This document shows positions 38,096-49,558 of a stretch of DNA of 64,000 nt, one piece after another. The number at the start of each line of letters is the position of its first letter. Positions within the stretch are counted from its first letter, which is position 1. The stretch lies in assembly GCA_039545295.1 (NCBI GenBank), contig BCIK01000034.1, positions 62,001 through 126,000 of the forward strand, in the 5' to 3' direction. The stretch comes from Udeniomyces pyricola (Eukaryota; Basidiomycota; Tremellomycetes; Cystofilobasidiales; Mrakiaceae). A program made the position numbers and the translations under genes. The notes beneath the pieces were generated by a model that was not told the DNA's origin, did no database searches, and saw nothing but the letters and a program-made list of their open reading frames with translations.

Positions 38096-39438
38096 CTACC
38101 AGTTGCCAAAGACACGAGCGGCGACAGCACTAGCAGAGGCGATAAACGTGCCGAGAAGAACATTGTTCCAGCCCTGACCGCCGACCATGTAGCTGATGAG
38201 TGGAGACAGTGGACAATACATCAATCGCAAGGGCAGAAACAAGCCATTCCGAGTGCTGATGTCAGCGCAAAGTTCAAATTTCCTAACAACACACGACACG
38301 ATCTGCATCAGTTTGTCGTCGTTTTGTTCTCAACTCAAACGTACTTTCGCTGGCCAAGCCAGATACCGAGCACGTCGTACGCGTAACACGCGCCCAGGAC
38401 GGGCTGCGAGAGGAAAGACGCGAGAGTGAAGAAGACGGGGGTCGCAATCTTGGTCAAGAGACCAGGAGCCACCTCTCGGGCGACGACGATGGAGGTGTTG
38501 TGAATGAAGTCGAGGAGACCGACACCGGCGAACGTCTGAGCGACGAGTCGAGTCGTTCGGTTTTCGGGGCTAGAAGGCGGCAACTGGGTGTAGCAGTACC
38601 AGAGCTGAACGGCCGAGTTAATGCAGACGAAGACGTTGGCCCCGGCGAGGTTTTCTGCGTTCCAGAAGAACATCCACACGCCTAGAAGAAAGCAGTAAAG
38701 AAGATGAGAGAGTGGAGTAGTTAGCACTTGTGTCAAAAGATTTAGTAGGCCTGAGAGAGGATAAGAAGAAAGTGTATGATGGACGAAATGACGATGAAGG
38801 GAAATGGAAGATGGAAAGGGAAATAATAATAAAGATAAGAGAAGAAAAACACAACGTACCGATGCAGACGTTGCCGAGAGCATAGTAAGGGACGTATCGG
38901 AGCTGCTCCTTGTTGGCCTGGTCCTTTCGGAACAGCTTGGAGAGCCAGTAGAGTTGCAGGAGCTGCTGGGGCGAGAAAAAGGCGGCGATGGACATGGGGT
39001 GGGGTGAAAAGGCGCTGACGTATTTGTCCGAAATGACCTTCATGTTGGGCTTGTCGAGGAGCATGCCTTTTTGTTGGCAGAGAAAATCTGAATGTGGTAA
39101 CGATTTTGTCAACGAATATGGAGAGCGTTGTCAGTTTAGCATGATGTGTGTCATGGTCTGTACCTATCCCAGATCGCGGGCGATCGGAGCATGACGTCTT
39201 TGCAGATCGTTGCGATGCGCACCAAAAATAAAGGACGCCGGGGCGACGATTTGAGCCTTAGAAAAAAAAAGGATCAGGATGAATGATGAGATGTAAGCAT
39301 GATCCATTGATGAGGGAGACGAGGATCGGTAACGATGGTGCCCGGATCGGAGAGCCGGGATCGATGAGGGTGGTATGGGTATATCGATAGATAGCTTGAT
39401 AGGTTACGTACCATCTTGAGCGACATGACGGACGACAT
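38096..39438 (-). CDS. Hypothetical multi-pass membrane protein
   Basis: I do not recognise the family. A short first exon (MSSVMSLKM, ATG at 39436-39438) joins to AQIVAPASFIF and then DFLCQQKGMLLDKPNMKV; the donor is GTGCGC inside TTTGGTGCGC, because reading on gives a stop. The body has SPQQLLQLYWLSKLFR, YVPYYALGNVCIG, VWMFFWNAENLAGANVFVC, QTFAGVGLLDFIHNTSIVV, PVFFTLASFLSQPVLGACYA and the final exon YMVGGQGWNNVLLGTFIASA, ending ARVFGNW with stop 38096-38098. About 260 residues and four or five TM segments are predicted by eye. The pattern suggests an ER or organelle membrane protein of fungi. It is divergent to the Gfo/Idh gene, 481 bp away. Confidence 0.75.
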
Positions 39439-39919
39439 GGTCAGAATTAGGTTGATGTGGGTGGGTAGTGAGTGGGAGATGGGTGTTGGTGATGATGGTG
39501 GTGATGGGATAGCAGATGAGGGTGGAGCAGGAATTTAAGTCTTGTAGAAGCTGAGTGTATAACGTATATCTGCAGTACTCATTCGTTTCTTGTACGCCAG
39601 GGCACGAATCGGGCGACTTGATGAACAAACAGGCCGCCGAGGGATTCGCAGTCCCCCTCGGCCACGGATTGGTACGTCATCGTCAGAGAACCTTGGTGTA
39701 ACGAACCTGTAACGTGTGACGGTGTGACTGGGGCGTCCCTTGCTGCGATTGGAAATGCCGCGCTGCCGGAGCTGCTGTGCGGGCTTTTCGCTTTCGCTTT
39801 CGTCCCAACAAGAGCTTTGCCTTTGCCTTTGCCTTTGCCTTTGCGTCTGCCTTTGCCTTTGAGCTTCTTGTCACCTTCCCCCTACCATCACCCTCGACCC
39901 CTGCCATCACCCTCCCGCC
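39439..39919. other. Divergent promoter region
   Basis: It lies between the membrane-protein gene (minus) and the Gfo/Idh oxidoreductase (plus). It contains a TTTGCC hexanucleotide array (39816-39857) close to the oxidoreductase start, probably in its 5' UTR. Confidence 0.55.
39816..39857. repeat. TTTGCC hexanucleotide repeat in the oxidoreductase 5' flank
   Basis: About six tandem units with one variant (GTCTGCC), 60-100 nt before the ATG at 39920. Confidence 0.8.
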
Positions 39920-42614
39920 ATGTCTCTCCGACAAGCCTTCCGACCCCTCGCCTCCGGACTCAGGCAACAGCCCTCTGTCCTCAGCCGGTTCTCTCCAGTC
40001 TCTGTCTCTCTCGCGGCCAACTCCCCGCTGGCGTCATCGCCCAAGTCCCAGCGACGAGCCTTCTCGCGCTCCCTCATTCGTTCCGACGTCGCTCCCGATG
40101 ATGTCAGGAACACCATTGACCCAGACCAGATCAGGCCCATGCACAAGTCAGTACGCCAAGTCTATACCTCACCATGCCCCGGTCTTAGGCCTCGTGCCGT
40201 CACCAAAACTTCCGCCGACTATGCTCGAAAAGCGGCTCGTAGATTTCAGTCTGCTCGGCTCATCTCACCTTCGACCTCTCCCTTTTGCTCTCTTCACCTT
40301 TTCTTCATAGGCATCCGGCTCCTGCATCTGGCGAGGACTTCAATGTCGTCATGGTTGGTGCTGGAAGTATGTGTTTCTTGCAACCATCTTCTGACCCTCG
40401 GTTGGAGAGCGAACGTTCAGGCGAAAGCCCAAACGTCATACCTGGCTAGCAAGGATGACGAGGTTGACGTCGCATTTGATTCTTCCCCGCGTGCCCCTCC
40501 CTCACCCCCCCCCCCCCTCCTTCAACTCGTCTCCATTTCTCGCATACAGACATCATGTTTGGCTCGGGTAAGCGCCTACTTGACCTGTACATCGGCCAGA
40601 ACTGATCTCGATATCCATCTCACGCGCCTAACTCCTTTCTCATCTGGATTTGGCCTTCACTCACGCGCCTCCCCATTTTCTTTCCTGGTTTCGTTGACGT
40701 ATTAAATACCTCTCTGCAGACGAGGGACCTTGGAACCACTCGTTCCGTCTTGAGCACAAGCTCGGACCCCGACTCAAGGTTGTGGCCCTCATCGACCCTT
40801 CGCAGGACCGAGCCAACTCGGCTCTCAAAGCCAAGCGTGACTCGTTCGTCAAGAGCGCCTACCAGGATACTTTGACTTACAACAACGTTTCCGAGTACTC
40901 CAAGGCTGTTGAGAGCGGAAACGCCAAGGAGCCCCAGTACGACCCCTGTCTTTCTTGTTACGCGTTGGCAGTAGATTTGATGGACAGCAGAGCGGAAGAT
41001 GGGAGCATTGGCTTACTTACGTTCATTTTCTCTGTCGTCTTTCCTCCCTTGCTTCACCCTGCACAGCTGCATCGTCATCGGCTCGCCTCCTCTTTTCCGT
41101 GGTGGCTTTGCTCCTCCTCAAGACCTTGAGCTCCAGCTTCTTAAGCACTTCCCCGATGTCTCCATGTTCGTCGAGAAGCCTGTCGCTACTGGCCAGCCGT
41201 ACGAAAAGTCGATTGCTGGTGCCCAGGGCATTTCGGATGTTCTCGAGAAGCGAGGCAATGTTGTCTCGGTTGGGTACATGCTTCGATATCTTCGGGTTGT
41301 CCAAGAAATGAAGAAGGTGCGAACAAATGTCTCACCAACGTTGCTTGGTCGAGTCTGACAGCAAGACTGATGAATTCTATTCCCTCTTTGCTCGCCTCGT
41401 CTCATGCGGTCCGCAGATCCTCACCGACAACAACCTCACCGTTATGGCTACTGTTGCCCGATACTGCTGCGCCTACGAGGCCATCGCGAAATCAGTCAGG
41501 CCCTTCTAACGTTGTGTTTTGCATTTGATGTCTGTGACGTTTTCATCCTTGGGCTGACATGACTCGAACAAATTTGTACCGTAGGACTGGTGGACCAAGT
41601 CGATCTCCATGGGACCTGTCATCGAGCAGGGAACTCACTTCTGTTCGTCTCCATCCTTCGACCCTCTTTTGCACTCTTCTCTCGCGTTCATTCATGCTCA
41701 CTCATGTCAAACGCTTTCCCTTATCTCTCTCCCTTCCTCACTCGTTTCTCTTTGGATTCCTCTCTCTCTTCATACTCGCAGGTGATCTCTCGCGATACTT
41801 TGGAGGAGACGTTGATATCTCCACTGTCTTTGCCCACGCCGTCGAGTTCAACGAGGTTCCCGGCAAGCTCTCCAAGATTCCCATTGATGAGAGCAAAATC
41901 CCAGAGGGCGAGAGGATTCCGAGGGTTACGACTGCTTCTTGGTGAGTGTTTCCTTCTTTGCTTATCTACAGGCGTCAGAGACAGGTTTGAATAGGTGGGA
42001 GTTCTATCTCGGTGATATTGCATGAACGCTCCTAACTCATCTATGATCGTCTTGAACTCGTTGTGACTTCTTACAGGAAATACGAGAACGGAGCCGTTGG
42101 TCAGTTCATCCACGCCGTCGCTCTTCAAGGAACCGCCTACTCGTGCGAACTCGAGGTCTACGCTGATGGTTTCCAGCTCCGGTACGTACACTCGCCGAAG
42201 CGGAATTCCTCAAGGAAGGACTTGTGTCTCTTCTTGAATTTTTCTTTTTCTTTCTTTTCTTTTCTTCAAATACTCTATACGGCTCTGGTGATTCCAAGTC
42301 TATTTTTACTAAGCTATGCATCCTTCTCTTCTCTTCTCTCTGCTTCCACCTTGTCCAGCCTGGTCGACCCTTACAACAACCCTACGCTCTACGTTCGTCG
42401 ACCGGGAGATGACCACGAGGAGGTTCACCGATTTACCGATGACGACCCGTTCTTCTCGGAGATTTCCAACTTTATCGACGCTATCGAGGGCGGACCGGAG
42501 CCTCACATCTTGTCGTCTTATGCTGACGCGACCAAGTCGTATGAGCTCACTTGGGCTATCCGAAATGCCTCGGAGAGGTCTTCGGCTATCACCAACAAGC
42601 CCGCTTCGGATTAG
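39920..42614 (+). CDS. Gfo/Idh/MocA-family NAD(P)-dependent oxidoreductase
   Basis: The start at 39920 gives an Arg/Ser-rich, acid-poor N-terminus (MSLRQAFRPLASGLRQQPSV) that looks like a mitochondrial presequence. The Rossmann glycine loop is assembled from three exons: FNVVMVGAG, NIMFGS (18-nt exon 40550-40567) and DEGPWNHSFRLEHKLGPRLK. VVALIDPSQDRA follows. FVEKPVATGQPY is the family's EKP motif with the catalytic Lys. Then come VVSVGYMLRYLRVVQEMKK, MGPVIEQGTHF, DLSRYFGGDVDISTVF and the substrate-domain sequence WKYENGAVGQFIHAVALQGT. It ends SSAITNKPASD (stop 42612-42614). The length is about 440 residues. The substrate, a sugar or cyclitol, is unknown. One intron carries a C run (about 40506-40517). 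Confidence 0.88.
40550..40567 (+). other. 18-nt exon in the Gfo/Idh oxidoreductase
   Basis: ACATCATGTTTGGCTCGG lies between catacag and gtaagc. It completes VGAGNIMFGSDEGPW, the nucleotide-binding loop. Confidence 0.85.
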
Positions 42615-43297
42615 ACAAGCAAACAAACAAACAAACTTGATCACCCCCATCCTTGCTCTTTGTGTACCTTTGCTCTCCTGCCTGCTTGACACACACACAC
42701 ATTCTCTCTCCTTCAGCAAAACGGACCTCTCCCATTCATCTCTCTGTACTGGCTACTCTTTTGTTTTTATGCCTAATCTTTGCTCCGTCTGTATCGTTGC
42801 CCCTTCTTTCCCTCCCTCCCTCGGATTTCTGCATTCTTCCCTTCCTATCTCGTCCTTGTGCTCGGGTGCTCTTTTCTTTGCGCGGGTAGCGGTAGATCAT
42901 ATATGCTGCTTAATCGCTGTTGTGATACAGTCCTCCGGTTGGAATTTTGTGTGCCCCTTTTCTTTGTTGTGTGAAGATCAGTACGTAGAAGTTCGGCTGA
43001 GATGATTGACAATGTCAGCCCCCCCCCCGGTCGACAGGTCCATAGAGTTAGAACCGACTTTTCTCACCTACCAAAGTTCTTTCAAGAGAAGAGGGAGAAA
43101 AAAAAGGAAGAACACATAACGAAGAAGTGACCAGACCAGCGTTGTTTAACTGAACCAGAGGAGCCGACAGAGAGCCAATTAAGAAGCGAACAAGACGACC
43201 ATTCATCTTTCCACACACTACTGCCTTTCAATTTCATCGTCATCATGAGAAGAAGGGGGAAGAAAAAAAAAAAGCAAAGCGGCCAGGGATATCAAGC
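42615..43297. other. Convergent intergenic region
   Basis: 3'-3' region between the oxidoreductase and bL17m. It is pyrimidine-rich, then purine-rich, with a CA repeat (42690-42700) and a C run (about 43020-43027). No gene is seen. Confidence 0.5.
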
Positions 43298-45179
43298 TCA
43301 ACCACCCATACCATCCCTTCCCAAAGTGAACCTTGGCGTCGGTGTCCTTCTCTTGCCGAGACCCTTCATAGCCAACAGCAAAGGTCTTCTCCCCAACTCG
43401 TACTCAGCGTTTCCACCTCCGACCGAACTGTCCCATGCGCCCCCGACGGTCGCCTGATCGGCCGGCACGCCATTGACACCAGCCACCTTACCCGTCTCAC
43501 CAAACTTGACGCCCTTGCGCGAGCCGGGGACATATTCCCCCGTCTTGGGATCTTTGGTACCGAGGAGGTAACCACCTCGACCACCTTGATTGACAGGTTT
43601 TCGAGCCCAAAGGTGTCGAGCCGCAAACGAGACGGGCTTCGTCGGCGTCTTGATGGCCATCGCTGGGAGAAGCTCACCGACTTGGAGGATTCGACCTTGG
43701 GAGCCTGGAATCGATTCATCCCGCACAGCGTGGCCGTATTGCGAAGCTTCAGCGCGGAGGCTTGTCTGATCAGTACACAAGGAGTGAAAGGGCAGTGATG
43801 GTGGTGATGATAGTGGTTGTCATAGTAGGAGCAAAGAGGAAAATCAAGAAGAGTACGTTTGGGAGAGCAAGATCGTCAGCCAAACGGGTCTTTCCCAACC
43901 GTGTCACTTCGGCCATCACTCTGCAGTATATACTCTCTTCTTTTTCCCTCAATCGACAAGGTGGAACATGCATGGGTCGAAGTGCAAAGAACGAAAGAAA
44001 AGAAGGGAGAGAAGGACACTAACCCTCCAAGCATCGGCCTTGGCCATGATCTCAGCTCTGGCGTCGGGTCGGAACTTGCACAGCCTATCGATGCTGTCCT
44101 TGAGCTTCCAGTTGTCGTAACCCTTGAAGATGGTGTCGGTGTTGATTGGTAGAGACGCGTTACTGGTTCGCCTGAGAAGAGCGTAACGGACGACAATGAG
44201 AAGAAGGTCAAGACGGAATGGAATGGCAGAGGTGATTTGATCAGTGTCGCGTTGGGTTTGTCGTATGTCTGGCAACACGCTCTTTCCCCCCTCCCTTCTT
44301 CTTTCGAGCGGTGACAGAAACTCCCGGTGAACCCAAACCGTCACATGTGTACATCAAGAGCACAAGAGCCCAGACTTACAGCTCCTCCTCGTATATCTTC
44401 CTGCCCAACGTCCTCGCCGTCATTTCCGTCTTGATATCTCCTGGCGAGTCGATAAACTCGATGATGGCCATCTTGGCGTGATCCTTCCTTCCCATGGTAT
44501 CAATGACACCGTCTGGATCCCGTCGAGACCGACCATCTCGGTGACCTGTAGGAATGATACGGGTGTAGCCTCCTGTGCGCTCCATGAAACGTTCGCGAAG
44601 AGTCGTCATGAGGATCGGCGTCGTCTTGTCGGAATCTTCGACTTTGCGGTTGAGCGAGGCCCAAGAATTCGGCTTTCCGCGCTTGGCGAGGGTGATGATC
44701 TGATTACGTTGGCGGAGCAGAATGTAAGGTTTGATACGTTTAGTTGAGGTGAGATAGACATGGGGAACCCATCAAGACGCGGCTGGATGAGGGCTCGGTC
44801 GCGTTGGAGAGAAGGCGAGCGCAAGAGGGGAATGATGAAGAGGAAGGTGGTAACATATAACAACCCAGACGCATTACACAAGGGGACTCACTCGATCAGC
44901 ATGCTTCTGGAGATCCTTGGCTTTCTGAAGCGTGGTTTCGATTCGGTTGTGCTGGACGAGGTTCGAGAGCAGCATTCTTGGGTACGCGATCACACATACA
45001 AAAGAACGGAGGAGAGAGAGAGAGAGAGAGGAAGGTAGAAAGAGAGGGAGAGGTGTGTTAGAACGTAAAGAGAATGGAAGCCTTATGGTTGAGTTGAGTT
45101 AAAGGACAAACTTGAAGAGGTCGATTCTGGGGCCACGCCTGCGGCCAAAGGACCGCATGAATCTACCACTGCCGGCCAT
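43298..45179 (-). CDS. MRPL8: Mitochondrial large-subunit ribosomal protein bL17m
   Basis: Homologue of bacterial L17, acting in the mitochondrial large ribosomal subunit. The first exon encodes MAGSGRFMRSFGRRRGPRID (ATG 45177-45179) and LFK. The second gives MLLSNLVQHNRIETTLQKAK and DLQKHADR, and the third IITLAKRGKPNSWASLNRK. These match the L17 core (NL...H.RIETT..KAKEL, ITLAK). ERFMERTGGYTRIIPTGHRD and KMAIIEFIDSPGD follow. The protein then carries a long C-terminal extension: NTDTIFKGYDNWKLKDSIDR, then AIKTPTKPVSFAARHLWAR and a Gly-rich basic tail ending LGRDGMGG (stop 43298). The total is about 330 residues, much longer than bacterial L17 and in line with enlarged fungal mitoribosomal proteins. 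Confidence 0.88.
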
Positions 45180-46215
45180 GATGTAAATGTGAGGGAAGGA
45201 AGGGAGAGTGGGTGCGGTGGTGGTTGCGTTGCGGGCGAAAGAGAGGCGGCGGCGACGATGAGCCATGGATCCATCCATCCGCACCTCATGATCGATATAA
45301 ATGACTGGCCCCAGTATACAGTAATATAATGTACAGTATAAGTTGCAAGTTGTCGCCAGACTATATTACCGTATGAGATGTATATGCATACTGTATCCAT
45401 ATATACTGTATGCATATTCATTCAACGCCATCCCTCACTTTCAGCTTACTCGAATGCCATGCATCATGATTCATTCATACATTCACACATATCAACCACC
45501 ATATATTTATTCGTTCATCAAAGGAATGGATCCCAGACGCGACATCTATGCTTGTCGCAGTGAATCTGGGCGGGTGTGTGGTGCGTCAGTCTCGGACGTA
45601 GACATAGACAGCGTGGAGCCGGGAAACGGAAAGGTGTTGGTAGCTTGGCAAAGACCTGGGGCTGCTCAGATCAACCACGCAGGCTGGATAGCTAGCTACC
45701 GTATGAAGGCTATCGGGGAGGCGTTATATATTTCCAGAACACCTTTGTGACTTCTGTGTGGATTAGAACGCGTGGGAGGCGAACATTAAGCGGGAAGCCT
45801 GACCGTCGCACTCCAGAAGATAAAGGAACAAATAGATTGCGTCTCATGAGCAGGGTCAATCACATGTCTCTTGTCTCTTGGACTGACGAGGCCGGTAGGT
45901 GAGCTCCATATGCATGGTATCAGTAGAGACTGAAACTTGTCGTCAGTGTTACCACCCGACGATCTGCGATGGTCTAGCTGGAGCGCTCATGGGGAGGAGA
46001 CAAGGGCGGTGGTGTAGACACTGATGGAAACGCGGGGAACGGTTACCGGTTCCTGCCCGATGGCTTCGTTCATATCGAAGGGCCGGATGACACTGGCACA
46101 TCCAATCTGTTACATCGTATATGTATATAGATATCCTGCTTCAACTCATCTCACTTTTTCTTTGCAACATCTCTCCATGCAGATTCCAGCGTATGGATTC
46201 GTATTCTACCTCGGC

Positions 46216-46253
<38 letters not shown>

Positions 46254-46337
46254 CATACTACAGCTGCCTGAACCCCTCGGCATCTGATATCTGACCCCGA
46301 TGCCCGAATAAAACTGAACGATCCATCTGCAAGCACC
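45180..46337. other. Intergenic region, 1.2 kb
   Basis: It holds the bL17m promoter, AT-rich segments with repeated atactgta/gtatat words (45310-45420), and a CATCATT heptanucleotide array (46217-46256) near the DUF1772-like 3' end. The open frame 45343-45750 shows no family resemblance. Confidence 0.5.
46217..46256. repeat. CATCATT heptanucleotide tandem repeat
   Basis: About five perfect tandem copies of a 7-nt unit. Confidence 0.85.
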
Positions 46338-47045
46338 TTACATCCTGGGCAACGCTGCCACGACACCCAGCCCAAAGCCAATGGCTCCAATCACCATTCT
46401 CACAGCATGCCCGCTCTCCCATCGTGCCAGGAGATCGTCTACTACTGTGGCAGTCGTCTCGATATCGGTTTGCTGTTGCTCCGCATCAGCTTTGGCCAAT
46501 CGACCGAGATCGGCGTTGATGGGACCGAGACGAACGAGGGTATACGGGAGGATGGCGAGGAAGGTACCAGCCGAGGCGAGGAGGAGCTTACGGGTGTGAG
46601 GATCGGTCGATCTAAAGGACGCAAGGGTACCAAAGGAGACAGCCGTCATAGCGATGCCCCCTACGAAGTGGAACTTGATGGGCGGGCGGTAATCATCCCA
46701 AGATGATGGGTGGGGGGGGGGGGGATTCGAAAGGCGGCGCCGAGGCAGTAGAAGAGAAGGGTAGCATAGCACACTTGAGCGAATCTGGATCATATCGACA
46801 ATGCGTAGTACAGCACGGACAGAGATCAATACCTTGGCCCGGTCATAGAAGAAGGCCCATAGTTTGGCCCGTTGGTAAGGGTTGAGGTTGAACCTATCAC
46901 TCTTTGAACGAGAGGTGACGGCAGGGATGATGCCCAACTGAGAGCCGGAGAGGTTGCCAAGAACCCAGTATGCAGAAGAGAATAGGCCGGTGGCGAGGAG
47001 GGCATTTGGGGTGTTGATGGGAGGGTATTGAAGGGTTGTCGACAT
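46338..47045 (-). CDS. DUF1772-like (anthrone oxygenase-type) membrane protein
   Basis: The start at 47043-47045 gives MSTTLQYPPINTPNALLATG, then LFSSAYWVLGNLSGSQLGI. The C-terminal half has GGIAMTAVSFGTLASFRSTD, PHTRKLLLASAGTFLAILPY, TLVRLGPINADLGRLAKA and a final hydrophobic segment VIGAIGFGLGVVAALPRM (stop 46338). The A.GL..G.Y start, the YT...PIN..L motif and four hydrophobic segments fit DUF1772/anthrone-oxygenase-like small membrane proteins. The frame is open throughout, but the middle (about 46683-46835, with a 13-C run on the coding strand) looks non-coding. It is probably an intron from gtattg to catcaag, joining FYDRAK to FHFVGG, giving about 185 residues. The function is unknown. 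Confidence 0.65.
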   Translation of the reverse strand: MSTTLQYPPINTPNALLATGLFSSAYWVLGNLSGSQLGIIPAVTSRSKSDRFNLNPYQRAKLWAFFYDRAKVLISVRAVLRIVDMIQIRSSVLCYPSLLLPRRRLSNPPPPHPSSWDDYRPPIKFHFVGGIAMTAVSFGTLASFRSTDPHTRKLLLASAGTFLAILPYTLVRLGPINADLGRLAKADAEQQQTDIETTATVVDDLLARWESGHAVRMVIGAIGFGLGVVAALPRM

Positions 47046-47490
47046 GATGGGTGGGTGATGGTCAGTAAGAGATGGTCGATGGGAGATCGTAATGGGTGGG
47101 ATGATGCTGAATGATCGGGTAGACGTGAAGGGCGTGGAGGTTATTTAAAGGTTGATAGGGAGAAGGGAATGGTTACATAACTCAACGCGCAAGCGACACG
47201 TAAGCAAATCTGGATTGTTGTAATTTATCATGAACACATCCATCTATATATTCAGGCCTCAGGTCCAGCGGAGCATAATCAAGATGCAGAACCACCACGT
47301 CCATCGGTCTAGATGATATGAATACGAGATATATATATATCTACTCGTGATGCATGGTGCAAGTACACACATTGACATTTGGGTTGTCCATCTAAATACC
47401 CGGTCTGCACCAGCCGCAACTGTATCCACCGGCCATCTTCAACCGACAACCTGCTGCAACACGCTCACGATCTTTCACCCTCTCGCCATC
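47046..47490. other. Divergent promoter region
   Basis: It lies between the DUF1772-like gene (minus) and the SurE gene (plus). An ATATAT tract lies near 47328-47340. No gene is seen. Confidence 0.5.
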
Positions 47491-49558
47491 ATGTCTTCAT
47501 CTCGCAAAGTCCGCGTGCTCCTCACCAACGACGATGGTCCTCCATCAGCAAAAGGTACATCAATATCTCCGCTTGAGCTTTTCTTAGTTTCCCTCTTTCG
47601 ATCCACCGGGCACTAACCAATCTCATCTCCCGCCCATCCATCCCATCCACCCTTGCTCTACAGAATCCCCCAATATCTTTAGTTTCTCTCGAGAGATCGA
47701 ACGGCAGCTCGGCTGGGAGGTCAAGGTCGTTGTGCCAGCGTCTCAAAAGTCTTGGATCGGATCGGCTTACCAGGTGGGGATCAAAGGCCTCACATGACAG
47801 CTAGCTGTTTGGTTGCATGACGATGTTCAGCAGATCACCGCACTAACGACCTCATCGACGTTTGCCCGCTTGCTTTCATCGCGTCTGCCCCATTGTCCTT
47901 GATCTCAACCTCTCCCTCAAGATTCAAAAAGATATCGAGGGACACTTTTACTACCCGACCGAGCCCGATGGCCAAGGCGAGCGCTCCGACACGTCGCGAC
48001 CCCTTCGGGAGGGTGAAGCGGCTGAATGGATCCTTCTCGAAGGTACCCCAGCGACTTGTTCCAACATTGCCCTACACAACCTCTTCCCCGACGAAGGAAG
48101 CTTCGATCTCGTCATCAGTGGACCTAACCACGGCCGTAACTCGAGCTCGGCATTTTCCGTCTCGAGTGGCACCATCGGAGCGGCCCTGGCGGCTTCGCTG
48201 AGCAAGACTCGAGCCATCGCTTTGTCGTATGGCGTGTGGCCGCAGCTAGGTGTTACGCCCGAAGCTCGAAGGCTAGCCAACGAGCTTTCGGTCGAATGCA
48301 TCGGTCGGTTGTATGACGCTTGGGGAACAGACTCTACCGGCTGGGGTTCAAGAAAGGAAGAGGTCGATCTCTACACTGTAAGTCTATAGATTCACGCAGC
48401 TTAGCCCTCCTCATTCTTGCTCCCGCCCCCCTTCCTTTCATGCATGCGCTCTACATGCTCCACTCAACCATAAGGGGCTGTAATTTATCGCTACTGCGTT
48501 TGAACCAATGTGGTTTACTGTATCGTATGGGACGAAGCCAGCCGAAATTCCAGCCTACAAAGCATTTCACGACAGTCCTCGATCGAGTGTCGAACTGATG
48601 TCACCCGAATGACCCGCATCCTCCCTTCTTCTAGATCAACGTTCCCCTCGTCGAAGAATACCTCCAGTCTCCTCGATACTTTTTCACTCGGGTGTTCCGC
48701 AACAATTACGGAAGGTGAGTGTGTTGTCCCTTCTTCCGTGTGTGGACGATCTAGCCTTTTCCAGTCGAATTCTGATCAGATCGATCCGTTTCTCCTTGAT
48801 TCAAATTTCTGTTTCTGGCTTTGTCGCGCTCATCAGTCTTTTCAAACCGAAAGGCGAAGAGTATGTCGTCGATCCTCTTCTCTTGACTATCCTGTCAAGG
48901 ATGATCCGATTGATGGTTGTTTGTTTGCGTGGTCTCATTGCACACACCCTGCGCTCGTCGTATATTCACTTCTTGGGCTCTCTTTCTTCTACTTCATCTT
49001 GCCTTCACCAGTCCTGCCAAACCTCTGTCGTTCAAGGTGTGTCCATCTACGCTGATGCCCTTGTCGCCCTTTGTCTTCGTCTTTGACCACATCATCGATT
49101 GAGTAGTGACTGATGCCTCTCAACCGCATGCTCCGTACCCATTCTGCTTCATTGACCACATCATGACTCGCTGGTGGCAACCATTAGTTTGCGCCTGACA
49201 TGTCTGGCCTAGTCAGTCCAGCTCTGGATTCACTTACGGTCGGAAGCGATACCTGGGCCGTCCATGCCGGTCACATTTCCATCACTCCGCTTCGAGCTTC
49301 GTACGTCGGACTTTCACATCTCGACTCTACCCCATCTACGACCTACCATCTATCATGACCGGCGAGCGATGCATTGACCCCAGATTTTTCCTTTCCCCCA
49401 TCTCCTCTCCCTTCGTCTCATGTCCTCTCAGCCTCGCCGAACCAGGGAACGAATCCTTCAAACTTGCCGGACCGAATCAAGACCAAGGAGAGGTCCACGG
49501 CGTCGGACGCGAATGGATTTTTGCGCCCCTCGAGTCGGACCAGCGGTCCAAAGTTTGA
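47491..49558 (+). CDS. SurE-like 5'/3'-nucleotidase (survival protein SurE family)
   Basis: The start at 47491 gives MSSSRKVRVLLTNDDGPPSA with the SurE N-terminal NDDG metal site. It continues ESPNIFSFSREIERQLGWEV, then VVVPASQKSWIGSAYQ (the Ser/Asn metal-binding loop region), GTPATCSNIALHNLF, LVISGPNHGRNSSSAF (metal-binding Asn and GPNHG motif), SSGTIGAALAASLSKTRAIA and LSYG. INVPLVEEYLQSPRYFFTRV, two 24-25 nt exons (48837-48860 and 49012-49036) and SDTWAVHAGHISITPLRAS follow. The last exon is frame-checked to LAEPGNESFKLAGPN and stop 49556-49558. The length is about 360 residues. It removes phosphate from nucleotides or polyphosphates in bacteria; the fungal substrate is uncertain. It lacks the TTL domain seen in yeast Pby1. 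Confidence 0.9.

Noticed and set aside
39777..40310. Open frame with alternating Phe-Ala repeats
   Set aside because: It is produced by the TTTGCC repeat in the 5' flank and is out of frame with the oxidoreductase.
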